From Candidatus Epilinea brevis (GTDB lineage Bacteria; Chloroflexota; Anaerolineae; Epilineales; Epilineaceae), in the NCBI GenBank assembly GCA_016710785.1, contig JADJUE010000011.1, forward strand, positions 282,742 through 346,741: DNA of 64,000 nt. Direction: 5' to 3'. The notes beneath the pieces were generated by a model. It ran no database searches and was not told the DNA's origin. It worked only from the letters and a program-made list of their open reading frames with translations. The first letter of the stretch is position 1, and the number at the start of each line of letters is the position of its first letter. Positions 56,214-64,000 of the stretch are shown piece after piece. The position numbers were made by a program, and so were the translations under genes.

Positions 56214-57718
56214 TTCTGCTCCTCATCTGCGGCCGCTGTGAGCAGCTCTCGCCAAAGATCCAGGTTGTCTTTGTCCCTGGTGCCGAAAAACTGTCCGTGG
56301 AATAGCTTTTCGACCAGAAGATAGAGAAGCGTCTTCACCAGCGGAGCGTCATTGAGAGAGCCGTTGCTATCCCCGATAACTAGACGTCGATAATCCCTAT
56401 TGAGCCGCACGGTCCGTTGCTCTCGGTCGACAGCAAAGAATGCTCCGTCCTCAATCTTATCCCACCGAAAGTCAATCGGGTCCTCGCCACTGATGAATGT
56501 GAGTTCGCTGGTGATTGCTCGCTTCAGGCGTGGCGTGAAACCTCTTCCGGGTGGAATGGCTTTCGCTCGGTCCCGACTCCGTTTGCGGGACTTCCTATCC
56601 ATGCCTCTTGCATCGTTGAGGAAGGACTCCCAGTCCCAACCGTCCGGTGTCTGTGTCGTGCGTATGGCATCGACGAGCTTCTGACCGATGATAACGCCTG
56701 TTTTCTCCGGGTTCATGGTCAGGAACTCGGAGAGTTCATCCGAGACGTCAACCTCTACCCTAGCGAGCTGGAGGTCGTTCTCATCGAGAGCAATTTCGTT
56801 CCATCCACCCGCTTGGAGTAGCCTGCGGTGTCGGTAGAAGTAGAAGCCCTGCCACTTGAGTGGTGTGCCTCCGGGGAATCTTGTAGCTGTTGACATGCGA
56901 GCGACCGGGCCAGATATGGCAGACAAGACCGAGTCGATGACTGTCGAGTTCAATGTCGAGTGTCTTTGGATAGCTCGGGTGGCCGGACTGGCGGCAAATG
57001 GATTGATGAAATCGACTGGGACCGGAGGGCCTGCCTCATTCCGATCTGCGTCGAAGATGTCGATCCAGATGTTCACCTGGCGCGCTTCCAGCAATCGGTG
57101 CATTACGAGGCCGAGATGGTGCCTCAGCTCAGTGGTTGTTTGCGCGAGGAACGCCGTGACTCGCCCGGCATCCTCGCCTATGGGAAATTTGCGGACGTGA
57201 TCCCAGCGAACCACGGTGCCCGACGAGGTCTCCATCACCCCCCAATGCGTATTGAGAATACTAGCGGCATCTTCTGGGGCGACGATTCTACATTCGAAAT
57301 CCTGGTTGCCATTCGCGAGACTTGCAGAACGACCTACGGCTTGACGCGCTGTTATGCGTGAATAGACAGTAAAGATCTTGGCCTGTCCAAGTGACGCTGC
57401 ATTGAGGCCCATTCCGAAATGACCGAGGGAACCAGTGGCGTACTCCCGATCGCCGCCCAAGGTCATTGCGTTGTCGATCTCCTCCTCGCCCATCCCATGA
57501 CCGTTGTCCACAATGAGCAACCCGAGCAGCCGATTGGCAGATCGGACGAATCGGATGAGCACGCATTGCGCCCCGGCGTCGATGGAGTTATCGACGAGGT
57601 CAGCGACGGCATGATTGAAGGTGTGGTGCTTTCCGATTGCCATTACGACGCGCGGATTCGGCGGGAGGTGTTTCGGTCCCCTCAAGGCTAAAGGTCGCCA
57701 GATCGATTCTCCGGACAT
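56210..57718 (-). CDS. MORC/MutL-like GHKL ATPase
   Basis: About 502 residues from the ATG at 57718, with AAAGGG ~10 bases upstream; an ATG at 57736 is also possible. The Bergerat fold is plain: HTFNHAVADLVDNSIDAGA (N-box), LLIVDNGHGMGEEEIDNAM (DxGxG) and GSLGHFGMGLNAASLG (lid motif). A helical and S5-like half follows (TELRHHLGLVMHRLLEARQVNI). Residues ~380-410 are basic. It is the first gene of the minus-strand operon. In related systems this ATPase is thought to couple nucleotide binding to DNA recognition or loading of the nuclease and helicase. Confidence 0.87.
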   Translation of the reverse strand: MSGESIWRPLALRGPKHLPPNPRVVMAIGKHHTFNHAVADLVDNSIDAGAQCVLIRFVRSANRLLGLLIVDNGHGMGEEEIDNAMTLGGDREYATGSLGHFGMGLNAASLGQAKIFTVYSRITARQAVGRSASLANGNQDFECRIVAPEDAASILNTHWGVMETSSGTVVRWDHVRKFPIGEDAGRVTAFLAQTTTELRHHLGLVMHRLLEARQVNIWIDIFDADRNEAGPPVPVDFINPFAASPATRAIQRHSTLNSTVIDSVLSAISGPVARMSTATRFPGGTPLKWQGFYFYRHRRLLQAGGWNEIALDENDLQLARVEVDVSDELSEFLTMNPEKTGVIIGQKLVDAIRTTQTPDGWDWESFLNDARGMDRKSRKRSRDRAKAIPPGRGFTPRLKRAITSELTFISGEDPIDFRWDKIEDGAFFAVDREQRTVRLNRDYRRLVIGDSNGSLNDAPLVKTLLYLLVEKLFHGQFFGTRDKDNLDLWRELLTAAADEEQK

Positions 57719-57759
57719 CTCGGGATACCCTTTCATGCTCCGGGTCTGCACAGGGCAAC

Positions 57760-58470
57760 AGTCATAACGTTGGCCCCCGCGACGGCTGCCCTCGAACCCC
57801 TTTTCCGCTGGCACGACCTTGTGAGGCCCGGCAGTGGGTTCCGTGTCGGAGGTTATAACGGTGGCCTCTGCACGGCTCTGAGCGGTTGCGCCAAAGCCAA
57901 ATGCAAATTCATGCACACTGCACGGTCACTACGGCCCGCTGCAACCCAGTCCTGAAACGCACATTTCTTGCCGATATCATGAATTGAAGCGAGTAGTCAT
58001 GCCAGCTACCTCCCCGCGCTATCACATGATACATCGAGAGCGTTCGCCGCGCCAGTGAGCCACCGGTGTTGGCTGCGGCTCGTATGGTCGCGTCTCATGG
58101 CTACCATGGCCTCGCCGTGATTGGTCAATCGGCTGCTGGCTCAGTTCGGCGTTGAGAGGTTCTCTGTCTGAGTACCCACCTCCCCCTCACCTCGCCGCAT
58201 CAAGCCGAGTTCGGGCACCGCGTCGACGCCGCCCGCCGGCTGCACGCCCAGGCCCGGGCCGCCGCCGGCGACGACTACGAGCGCTGCGCTTGTCGTCAGC
58301 CAGGCTGCCCGAATGCCGGACCCACTCCTCCTGACTGCCTGACACCTCGGCCGGTTTAGCCCCAGAGCGGCAGTCCGCCGGGGGGTCAAGGGGTCCGCAT
58401 GGTTGAGGCTTCGACAAGTCCGATGCGTCACGGTCGCAACCTACCGGGATCCCAATCGCCACTGCCTTCA
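57760..58470. other. Gene-free right edge of the island
   Basis: GC content rises back toward ~62 percent. A short plus-strand stretch near 58160-58300 reads LPLTSPHQAEFGHRVDAARRL and AAAGDDYERC, which looks like a fragment of an old gene but has no usable start or end. No RNA gene or integrase is seen. Confidence 0.45.
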
Positions 58471-58602
58471 GTAGCAAGTGCTCAGCGCTGTGATTAGCAA
58501 TTGCTAATGGGGGTAATTCCCAATTGGGAGTTGTAGGCATTCCTAGTCGCTAATCGAGGGCGGGCCCAATTGGAACACCAACCCTTAAGCGACTGCTATC
58601 CA
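58471..58602. repeat. Palindrome array A, ~22-bp spacing
   Basis: Successive palindromes have centres near 58500 (ATTAGCAATTGCTAAT), 58523 (TCCCAATTGGGA), 58544 (CTAG), 58565 (GGGCCC) and 58586 (CTTAAG). The spacing is 20-23 bp. It lies between the island and the 3' end of the M50 gene. Confidence 0.55.
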
Positions 58603-58680
58603 GGGCCCGAACGCCTAGAACTTGCGGCCCAGTCCCTGTGCTCGTGGTTCGGTAGCCGATGTGTCAGGCAGTCAGCCCGC

Positions 58681-59301
58681 TCATCTGGCCGTCGCTTCCA
58701 CCATGGATGGCACATCCAGGATCCGCGTCTTCGGGAAGAAGCGGTCGAACAGCCGGTTGTTGGTCACCTGGAAGACGATGATGAAGACGATGCCGACCAC
58801 CAGCAGCCCTGCGAGCCTCGCCACGGTCGATACCCTGAGAGCGGCGCGTCGCCGAAACAGCCAGACCGCGACGCCGGCGACAAACAGGACCAGGAAGACA
58901 ATGTCCACCGCATGGCCCGTCGGGTCCGTCCCCAGCGCACTCTGGGCCGCCTGCCATTCCAGGCCGTCATGGCCCCTTCCCACCAACAGGTAGCGGACCG
59001 TGTAGGCCAAGGGGGTGAGGATCGCGCCCGCCAGCACCGCATCGCCGCTCGCGCGGTCTCGCCTCAAGTACCAGGCCATGATCCCCAGCACCGATAGCAC
59101 CGAGCCGCCGACGCCGCCGATCGCGATCCAGGCATACTCGCGCCACGCAAGCTCCGGGCGCAGCACGTACTCCTTGAACGGAGTGGGGACCACAGCCACG
59201 CCCTGCAGCCATCCGGCAAAGGCATGGCCCAACTCATGCACGAAGGTCGTGCCGATGATGGTTGCGGCAAACAGAAGCAGGAAACGCCGGGTGCCTTGCA
59301 T
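58681..59301 (-). CDS. M50-like membrane metalloprotease
   Basis: 206 residues with about five transmembrane segments. The zinc motif HELGHAFAGWLQG is in the first or second helix (TTFVHELGH), as in site-2-type proteases. A loop with REYAWIAIGGVGGSVLSVLGIM follows; a clear LDG-type third ligand is not seen, so it may be an M50-related non-canonical protein. GGAGGG lies ~9 bases before the ATG. The upstream region is a near-copy of the DinB gene's upstream region. Confidence 0.72.
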   Translation of the reverse strand: MQGTRRFLLLFAATIIGTTFVHELGHAFAGWLQGVAVVPTPFKEYVLRPELAWREYAWIAIGGVGGSVLSVLGIMAWYLRRDRASGDAVLAGAILTPLAYTVRYLLVGRGHDGLEWQAAQSALGTDPTGHAVDIVFLVLFVAGVAVWLFRRRAALRVSTVARLAGLLVVGIVFIIVFQVTNNRLFDRFFPKTRILDVPSMVEATAR

Positions 59302-59306
59302 CAGGT

Positions 59307-59388
59307 GAAGCCCTCCAGGTCAGCCGCGGTTGCCGATCAAGGTCCGGACTGTAGCACAAGCCTGTCTCCTCGAGACATGGGCCAGAAG
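59307..59388 (-). repeat. Upstream segment duplicated before two genes (copy 1)
   Basis: About 82 bp resembling 60153-60233 with ~85 percent identity by eye. On the minus strand it carries TGTGC-TACAGT, a plausible extended -10 box at 59353-59348, and the leader of the M50 gene. Confidence 0.65.
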
Positions 59389-59529
59389 ATCACCGCGGCA
59401 TCGACGATGCTTCAGAGGAGCATAGCCGTCCCGCTTCGTCCCTGCATCGGCCCATGGTGCAGCCCCCGTCTCAGCCCAAATGCCGAGCGCCCGAAGGCCA
59501 AAACCAGACCGATGCCGTCATCGGCCAAA

Positions 59530-59632
59530 AATGATGACTTCATCTACCTCCGATTACGGCTTCATCGGCCTCGGATGAAGCCGTAACCGCGACCCGATGA
59601 AGCCGTAACGAAGCGCTGTTTACGGCTTCATT
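59530..59632. repeat. Palindrome array B, ~22-bp units of GATGAAGCCGTAA
   Basis: The motif occurs inverted at 59553-59565, direct at 59574 and 59596, and inverted near 59619-59631, with a partial copy near 59530. Units are 22-23 bp. The last copy supplies the stop codon of the DinB-like gene. Confidence 0.75.
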
Positions 59633-60095
59633 TTCCCCGAACCACGCACAGCGCCTGCCGGATCTCCCCCAAGTGGTACGCCGTGTGCGCCACGATGGCG
59701 ATGGCCCCGCCGATATCCGTCTCGTCGCGCCAGTCCGGCGCCGAGCCGACCAGGCCCAGGATCCCGTCGTAGGCGCGCCGCAGCTCATCCTGGATCGCCT
59801 GCCACTCGTCGGGCGTCACCCCACCCACCGTGCGCCAGATCTCCGTCCAGTCCACCTGCGGGTAGTTGGGGTCGCGAACCGAGCGCTCCACCGTCTCCAG
59901 GTAGAAGGCCACGTGCTTCACCTGCGCCGCCAGGGTGGCGCACTTGCCGCCCACCGGGATCGATGCCTCCTCGGCCGTGATGTCGGCCAAGGTCTCGAAC
60001 AGCGACGTGTGCTGGTCCAGGTAGTAGCCCTGCACCTTGTCGAAGGTCTCCTCGAGCAGCGCGAGCAGGGCCTTCGTGAAATGTTCCGACTGCAT
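59628..60095 (-). CDS. DinB-like metal-binding protein
   Basis: 155 residues in a four-helix DinB/YfiT pattern. The metal-binding His positions are VKHVAFYLETVE, and AHTAYHLGEIRQAL at the C-terminus. Family members act in thiol transfer (bacillithiol or mycothiol S-transferases) or have unknown roles; the substrate is unclear. GGGAGG precedes the ATG. The upstream region is a near-copy of that of the M50 gene. Confidence 0.82.
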   Translation of the reverse strand: MQSEHFTKALLALLEETFDKVQGYYLDQHTSLFETLADITAEEASIPVGGKCATLAAQVKHVAFYLETVERSVRDPNYPQVDWTEIWRTVGGVTPDEWQAIQDELRRAYDGILGLVGSAPDWRDETDIGGAIAIVAHTAYHLGEIRQALCVVRGK

Positions 60096-60152
60096 CTAGC
60101 CGTTCCTCCCCTGTCCTCAACCAGGCTGCCCGAATGGCAGACCGTTCCCCGT

Positions 60153-60233
60153 GAAACCCTCCAGGTCAGCCGCGGCTGTCGATCAAGATCCGGATTATGG
60201 CACAGGCCCGGCTCCTCGGGCCATGGGCCGAAG
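60153..60233 (-). repeat. Upstream segment duplicated before two genes (copy 2)
   Basis: The counterpart of 59307-59388. On the minus strand it holds TGTGC-CATAAT (60199-60194), a candidate -10 box for the DinB-like gene, giving a ~90-nt leader. Confidence 0.65.
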
Positions 60234-60337
60234 CAGGCTGAGCCGGGCAAATCCTGACGACTTTAATTAAGGGGCCGCGCGCGGGTTGCCGCGACCGCTG
60301 ACGCCCCCGCCGCGGCAACAGCGGCGCTTCCGCCGAG

Positions 60338-60464
60338 TAGCAGCATGCTTTAGCGTTTGCAACAGCATGCTTTAGCGAACGTAACAGCATGCTGTTACGT
60401 ACGAAACACTATGCTGTTGCAAACGCTCGAGCATGCTGTTGCGAGCGTAACAGCATGCTGTTAC
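60338..60464. repeat. Palindrome array C: six AACAGCATGCTGTT-type sites
   Basis: Six sites built on GCATGCT occur every 21-23 bp; two are perfect 14-bp palindromes (starting near 60383 and 60449). Between them lie shorter near-palindromes of the form RCGNNCGY (gcgaacgt, acgtacg, gcgagcgt). Palindromes therefore alternate at about one helical turn. Confidence 0.8.
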
Positions 60465-60532
60465 TGCGGCCCCCGGATCAGCAGTGACGATCCGGCTCTC
60501 CGTCCCTGCCGGTGGCGCCGAGGGTGGGTCCT

Positions 60533-60698
60533 TGAGCACCTCCCTTCCTAGGCGTGAGCACCGCCCTTCCTAGGCGTAAGCGCCGTCCTTCCTAGGCGTG
60601 AGCACCGCCCTTCCTAGGCGTGAACACCGCCCTTCCTAGGCGTGAGCACCGCCCTTCCTAGGCGTGAACGCCGCCCTTCCTAGGCGTAAGCGCAGGGC
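60533..60698. repeat. Tandem array D: 22-bp units ending CCTTCCTAGGC
   Basis: Seven head-to-tail units, each ending CCTTCCTAGGC and beginning GTGAGC, GTAAGC or GTGAAC. Variation is limited to a few positions. There are no unique spacers, so this is not a CRISPR array. Confidence 0.88.
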
Positions 60699-61240
60699 GT
60701 CGTAGCCGTAGCGAGACACCGATGTCGCCTACGGCTTCGCGCCTGCCGCCGTCCGTCACCGGCGCCCCCGCGCCCGCGGCGCAAATCGCGCCCCGCTGTC
60801 CGTCTCAGTCATCACCGTCGGCAATTTTTGCGCCCGATGTCCGCTTCGTGGCCCCGTTTGAACTCTTAAGCGCTGCATGCACTAGCCGCCGCCCGGCATC
60901 CCTCCCAGATCAGCACCGCGAAAGAGGTGGCCCGATGAACCGCAGGAAAAGACCATGTTGTACAGTTCTTTCGCGCATTTTCCCCTTGTGTTTTGCAGAC
61001 TTGCACGACCACTACATCTAGTGGTGCGCCGACTGGTCTGTCGAATCGACGAACCGTCCATTGAGCCGAGTCACGCACTTGAACGATCAACAGGACGCGA
61101 AGGCGACCCAACGGGGCCACCAAGAGCCCCACGAAGTCCGGAGTATGTCTGCTATTCGGTACTGGAGATGCCTGTCCGGGCAGGAATCACAAGGTCTGCA
61201 TAACCTCCAGCCGGAATCCGCGAAATGACTGTTACGGATC
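60699..61240. other. Region without a supported gene
   Basis: No frame with protein-like sequence is present on either strand. A tract near 60955-61030 is AT-richer than its surroundings (ttcgcgcattttcccctt). Nothing else is recognisable. Confidence 0.5.
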
Positions 61241-61242
61241 CC

Positions 61243-61420
61243 CGTCCGCCGATAAACCGCCGACAAACCGCCGATAACCCGCCGACAGCGCATAGCGCCC
61301 GCGCCGTGAAGGTCCCGCCACCAGCAGCCAGCCGTCGGCGACCAGCCAGGCAAACAGCTCGCGTGCGGTGCGATCGGAGACACCGAGCTCCGTGGCAGGG
61401 GCGTGGGCCCCGCCCGCAGG
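61243..61420 (-). pseudogene. Remnant of a helix-turn-helix (Fic-protein C-terminal type) domain
   Basis: On the minus strand one frame reads ATELGVSDRTARELFAWLV, then ADGWLLVAGPSRRGRYALSAGYRRFVGGL. This is a winged helix typical of the C-terminus of Fic-family proteins or of small regulators. The upstream part (LHARVEHGLRAGPT) is in another frame, and no start codon or N-terminal domain is found. Confidence 0.45.
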
Positions 61421-61699
61421 CCATGTTCGACGCGCGCGTGCAGGCGCCGGATGAGTCCTCCGTCAGGGGGCGCGCATCCCGGCCCGCGGTCGCTCGACGC
61501 GTGCGCGAAGATCCGGATGCGCTGGAACTGCGAAGCTACTGGAACCTGGCAGGATGGCATCCACCGAGGGATTGACGTCGCCGGCGCGACAGCAGCGAAA
61601 CATGAAGCCTTCACAAGGTCAGGCGGTTGACTACAGGCTGGCGGCCGACTTGTGCTATGAACGTCAGGGGCTGAGGCCGCTCCGGTCGAACAGGGCCGA

Positions 61700-62790
61700 T
61701 CACCGTGCGAGCCAGTCGTGATCTTGGGCGGGAATAGGCGGACTGGCATGCGCTGTCGCGTTGCAAAAGCACGGTCTGGACTGTCATGTCTTTGAGCAGG
61801 CGCCGCGGCTGGAAGTCGGTGCCGGGCTGCTCTTGACGCCTCAATGCGGTGGCTGTGTTGGAGGCCCTGAATCTGCTCGCTCAACTGCGGCCCATGCCTT
61901 GATCACACCGGCGTGGCATATTCTGGACCCGCAGGGTCGCGACCTCCAGGTTCTGCGTCCGTTCCGTCCGGTCGGCCGGCGCTCAGCACCCGGCGCAGCG
62001 ACCTGCAACGGGTGCTCGCCGGAGCCCTTGCGGCCGATTCGCTGCATCTCGACCACGAGGCGACGTCGCTGGTTTTGCAGCAGGACGGCGTTCGGGTTCG
62101 GATCCGCGATCGGGCCGACGTCGTGGCTCCGCTGGTCGTGGTGGCGGACGGCGCGGCGTCGCAACTGCGAGCCCTGCCCCCGGGCGCGGCCATTGCGGGA
62201 CCAGGGCTACGTTGGCTGGCGTGCCTTGTCGACCGGGCGCCCGCTGGCTGGTCCGGACGGCCGGGTTACCGAGACCTGGGGCTCCGGCCGTCGCTTTGGG
62301 ATCGCCGCGGTGGGCGGTGGACGGACCTACTGGTACGCGTCGGCGGACACCGACCTGATCGAACCTTACAGTGCATTGAGTCGGCGCGAATTGTTGGCGG
62401 CTTGTTTCACGGATGGCATGCACCCGTGGAGGGCTCATCGCCGCCTCGGACGACGAGGCCGTTCTGCAGCATCCGATTGCCGATTCCGGGCCGATCGCGT
62501 CTTGGTCGGCCTGAGGACGGGTGGCGATGCTCGGCGACGCAGCGCATCCGTTGACACCAACCTGGGACGGGGGCGGCCAACCAGCTTCGGAGAGAGGACT
62601 CCTGGACGCTCGCCCGCTGCCTGGCGACCGATCGACTGATAGACAAGGCTTTGAAGCATTATCCCGCCCAGCATCGTCGTGGGCGCGTGGCCGTGGTGTG
62701 GGCCGCATCCCGGTTGCTCGGTCAGGTCATCCAGGTAACTGGGAGCCCTGGCGGGGGAGGCTTACGTCGCAACCGTCCTCCGCGCCACGC
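61700..62790 (+). pseudogene. FAD-dependent monooxygenase remnant
   Basis: Pieces of one flavoprotein are spread over all three frames: LQKHGLDCHVFEQAPRLEVGAGLLLTP (FAD-binding start), then NAVAVLEALNLLAQLRPM, LAADSLHLDHEATSLVLQQDGVRV and LVVVADGAASQLRAL, YVGWRALSTGRPLAG, then GWVAMLGDAAHPLTPTWDGGG-type sequence (the GD motif binding FAD ribitol). At least six frameshifts are needed to join them. The closest group is the salicylate hydroxylase/zeaxanthin epoxidase-like class A monooxygenases. The Rossmann GxGxxG would precede 61750 and is not clear. Confidence 0.72.
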
Positions 62791-62870
62791 GCCTGACCGC
62801 CTGGCATCTGCCACGTTGCCACGGCGGCTGTTCCCGAGTCGCGACGGATTGAAAGCCAGGACGACACACA

Positions 62871-63720
62871 GTGGCCCATCAAACGACCTGGCCCGGTGTT
62901 TCCCGCAACCGCTCACGGCATCGCCGTCTCTCGCGCAAGCCGACGATTGGCCGATCTCGGTCTGGACCTGCGGGTTTCCCCAGCGGAGAAGGCTATCCCC
63001 TGGTTCTGCTACTTTGGCTTCGCGGTCTCCTTCCTGCCAGTCGCCGGATGGGCGGCTGGTGGCCGCTGGCGATGCTGTGCGCGATCGGGCGGTGCTTCTT
63101 CACCTACGCGTCGGTGTCCCACGATCTGGTGCATCGGACGCTCGGCACCGCGCTGGCTCAACACCCCGATGGCTGCTATGCCTGATCGGGGTCATCTCCT
63201 TCGCAGCGGGCACGCCTTCCGGGCCACCCATTTGGAGCATCACGCTTCCCGCTACCCGTCCGTTGACATCGAGGGGCGGGCCCAGCGCTTCCTGGTGGCA
63301 GGCATTGGCGACGGGCGTCACCGCCCAGCTGCGCTGGTGGCGGTGGGCCCGTCGTCGCAACCGCGGCGCGGCGCGGCGGTGGATAGTTCTGGGGAGGGGC
63401 ATCGCTGCTGCTGTTGCTGCTTTGCCCGCAGCCGCCTGGCCGTGGACAGCTCCGTACCCCGCCGCCTATGCCGCCGCGGGGACATGGAAGCTGGATCTTC
63501 CTTCATGACCAGCTACATGCCCCCGATCCCCACGCTCCGAGTACGCTCACCCAGACCCGTCTCTTTCACGGCCACGTCGCTCGCCTGCTGGCCTTGGAAC
63601 ACCTTGTCACCTGGAACACCACCGCTGTCCGCAGGTACCGCACCAACTGGCCTGACCTGGCTCGACGGCTTGGCGACTCACCCCGCGGTTGGCGGGGCTG
63701 CAGTCGTACTCCTGGCGATG
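62871..63720 (+). pseudogene. Fatty-acid/carotenoid desaturase-like remnant
   Basis: Frame fragments give the histidine boxes of a membrane di-iron desaturase/hydroxylase: FFTYASVSHDLVHRTLG, then HAFRATHLEHHASRYP, and later LLALEHLVTWNTT where an HxxHH box would be expected. Joining them needs several frameshifts. It lies directly after the monooxygenase remnant, so both may come from one carotenoid or lipid-modification cluster. Confidence 0.6.
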
Positions 63721-63789
63721 ACGTCCGCAACGCTGGAGTCTGCGCTCTCGGACCGCCGGAGCCACCGGATGATCTCATCGCGGCTTTGG

Positions 63790-64000
63790 TGATGACGGTC
63801 GCCCCTCTGCTCTTATGCTCCAGCGCTCATGTTGGCTTTCTCGGGTGGCTTTTGCCGTATTTCTATCCATCAGCGGAGACTTCCTGCCGCACGACCTGGA
63901 CTTCCTGGGCATGACGGCCGACGCGCTGCCGGCTACATGGCTGCCGCATCGTCAAGTTCATGATTCCCACGACCGCTTGGCCTTCGGCGGCACCTTGCTG
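63790..64000 (+). pseudogene. Membrane-protein fragment at window end
   Basis: Short stretches such as VGFLGWLLPYFYP, then DFLGMTADALPA and HDRLAFGGTLL occur in different frames. The last is typical of a conserved multi-pass membrane protein found in many actinobacteria and Chloroflexota. The fragment is frameshifted and cut by the window end. Confidence 0.4.

Noticed and set aside
60338..60698. CRISPR array
   Set aside because: Units are about 22 bp head to tail without unique spacers, and no cas genes are near.

Overview
The window is about 64 kb of high-GC bacterial DNA, near 70 percent GC except for a clearly less GC-rich island at roughly 49.1-57.9 kb. Several features suggest a Chloroflexota bacterium, probably of the Anaerolineae type: Thr/Pro/Ala-rich linkers on exported proteins, a lipoprotein, a sortase-type LPETG protein, a tandem GAPDH pair followed by PGK, a formylglycine-generating-enzyme-like exported protein, GTG/TTG starts, and many genes whose -10 box lies only a few bases before the start codon. 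This placement is inference; there is no rRNA in the window.

Layout. 1-10 kb: the 3' end of aspS, an LPETG surface protein, a membrane protein with degenerate histidine-kinase modules, tRNA-Trp, then on the minus strand a lipoprotein, an FGE-like exported protein, mtaB and an ECF sigma/anti-sigma pair. 10.2-18 kb: a plus-strand operon for GDP-deoxyhexose synthesis and glycan assembly (reductase, gmd, phosphohexomutase, tatD, polyprenyl synthase, two glycosyltransferases). 18-28.3 kb: a TPR protein, an MscS channel with a cyclic-nucleotide domain, gapA plus a GAPDH paralogue without the catalytic cysteine, hicBA, pgk and several small enzymes, interrupted by 330 bases containing no A or T. 28.4-34.9 kb: katG, a cysteine hydrolase, a small repeat protein, a Cys/Met-metabolism PLP enzyme, a photolyase and a DtxR-family regulator. 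34.9-39.5 kb: an error-prone DnaE2-like polymerase and a 1.1-kb tandem repeat. 39.5-49.1 kb: a zinc metallopeptidase, an orphan antitoxin, a pyrimidine operon (pyrC-pyrB-pyrF-pyrE) with an attenuator-like leader, ferredoxin, MoxR/DUF58 and a membrane protein.

49.5-57.7 kb is a horizontally acquired DNA-modification/defence island: Dcm-type C5 methyltransferase, Vsr and an HNH nuclease on the plus strand, facing a minus-strand operon of MORC/MutL-like ATPase, DUF4420 PD-(D/E)XK nuclease, a small unknown protein and a Z1-domain helicase. Vsr, HNH and the 3' half of Z1 carry many frameshifts, all between about 51.27 and 53.31 kb. 57.9-64 kb is gene-poor: an M50-like protease, a DinB-like protein, four intergenic arrays of short palindromes spaced about 22 bp apart, and decayed remnants of an FAD monooxygenase, a carotenoid/fatty-acid desaturase and a membrane protein.

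Single-base frameshifts also break katG, the photolyase gene and the DUF58 gene, and a C15 tract puts the probable dnaE2 start out of frame. Some of these may be sequencing or assembly errors, so raw-read support would decide how many genes are really broken.
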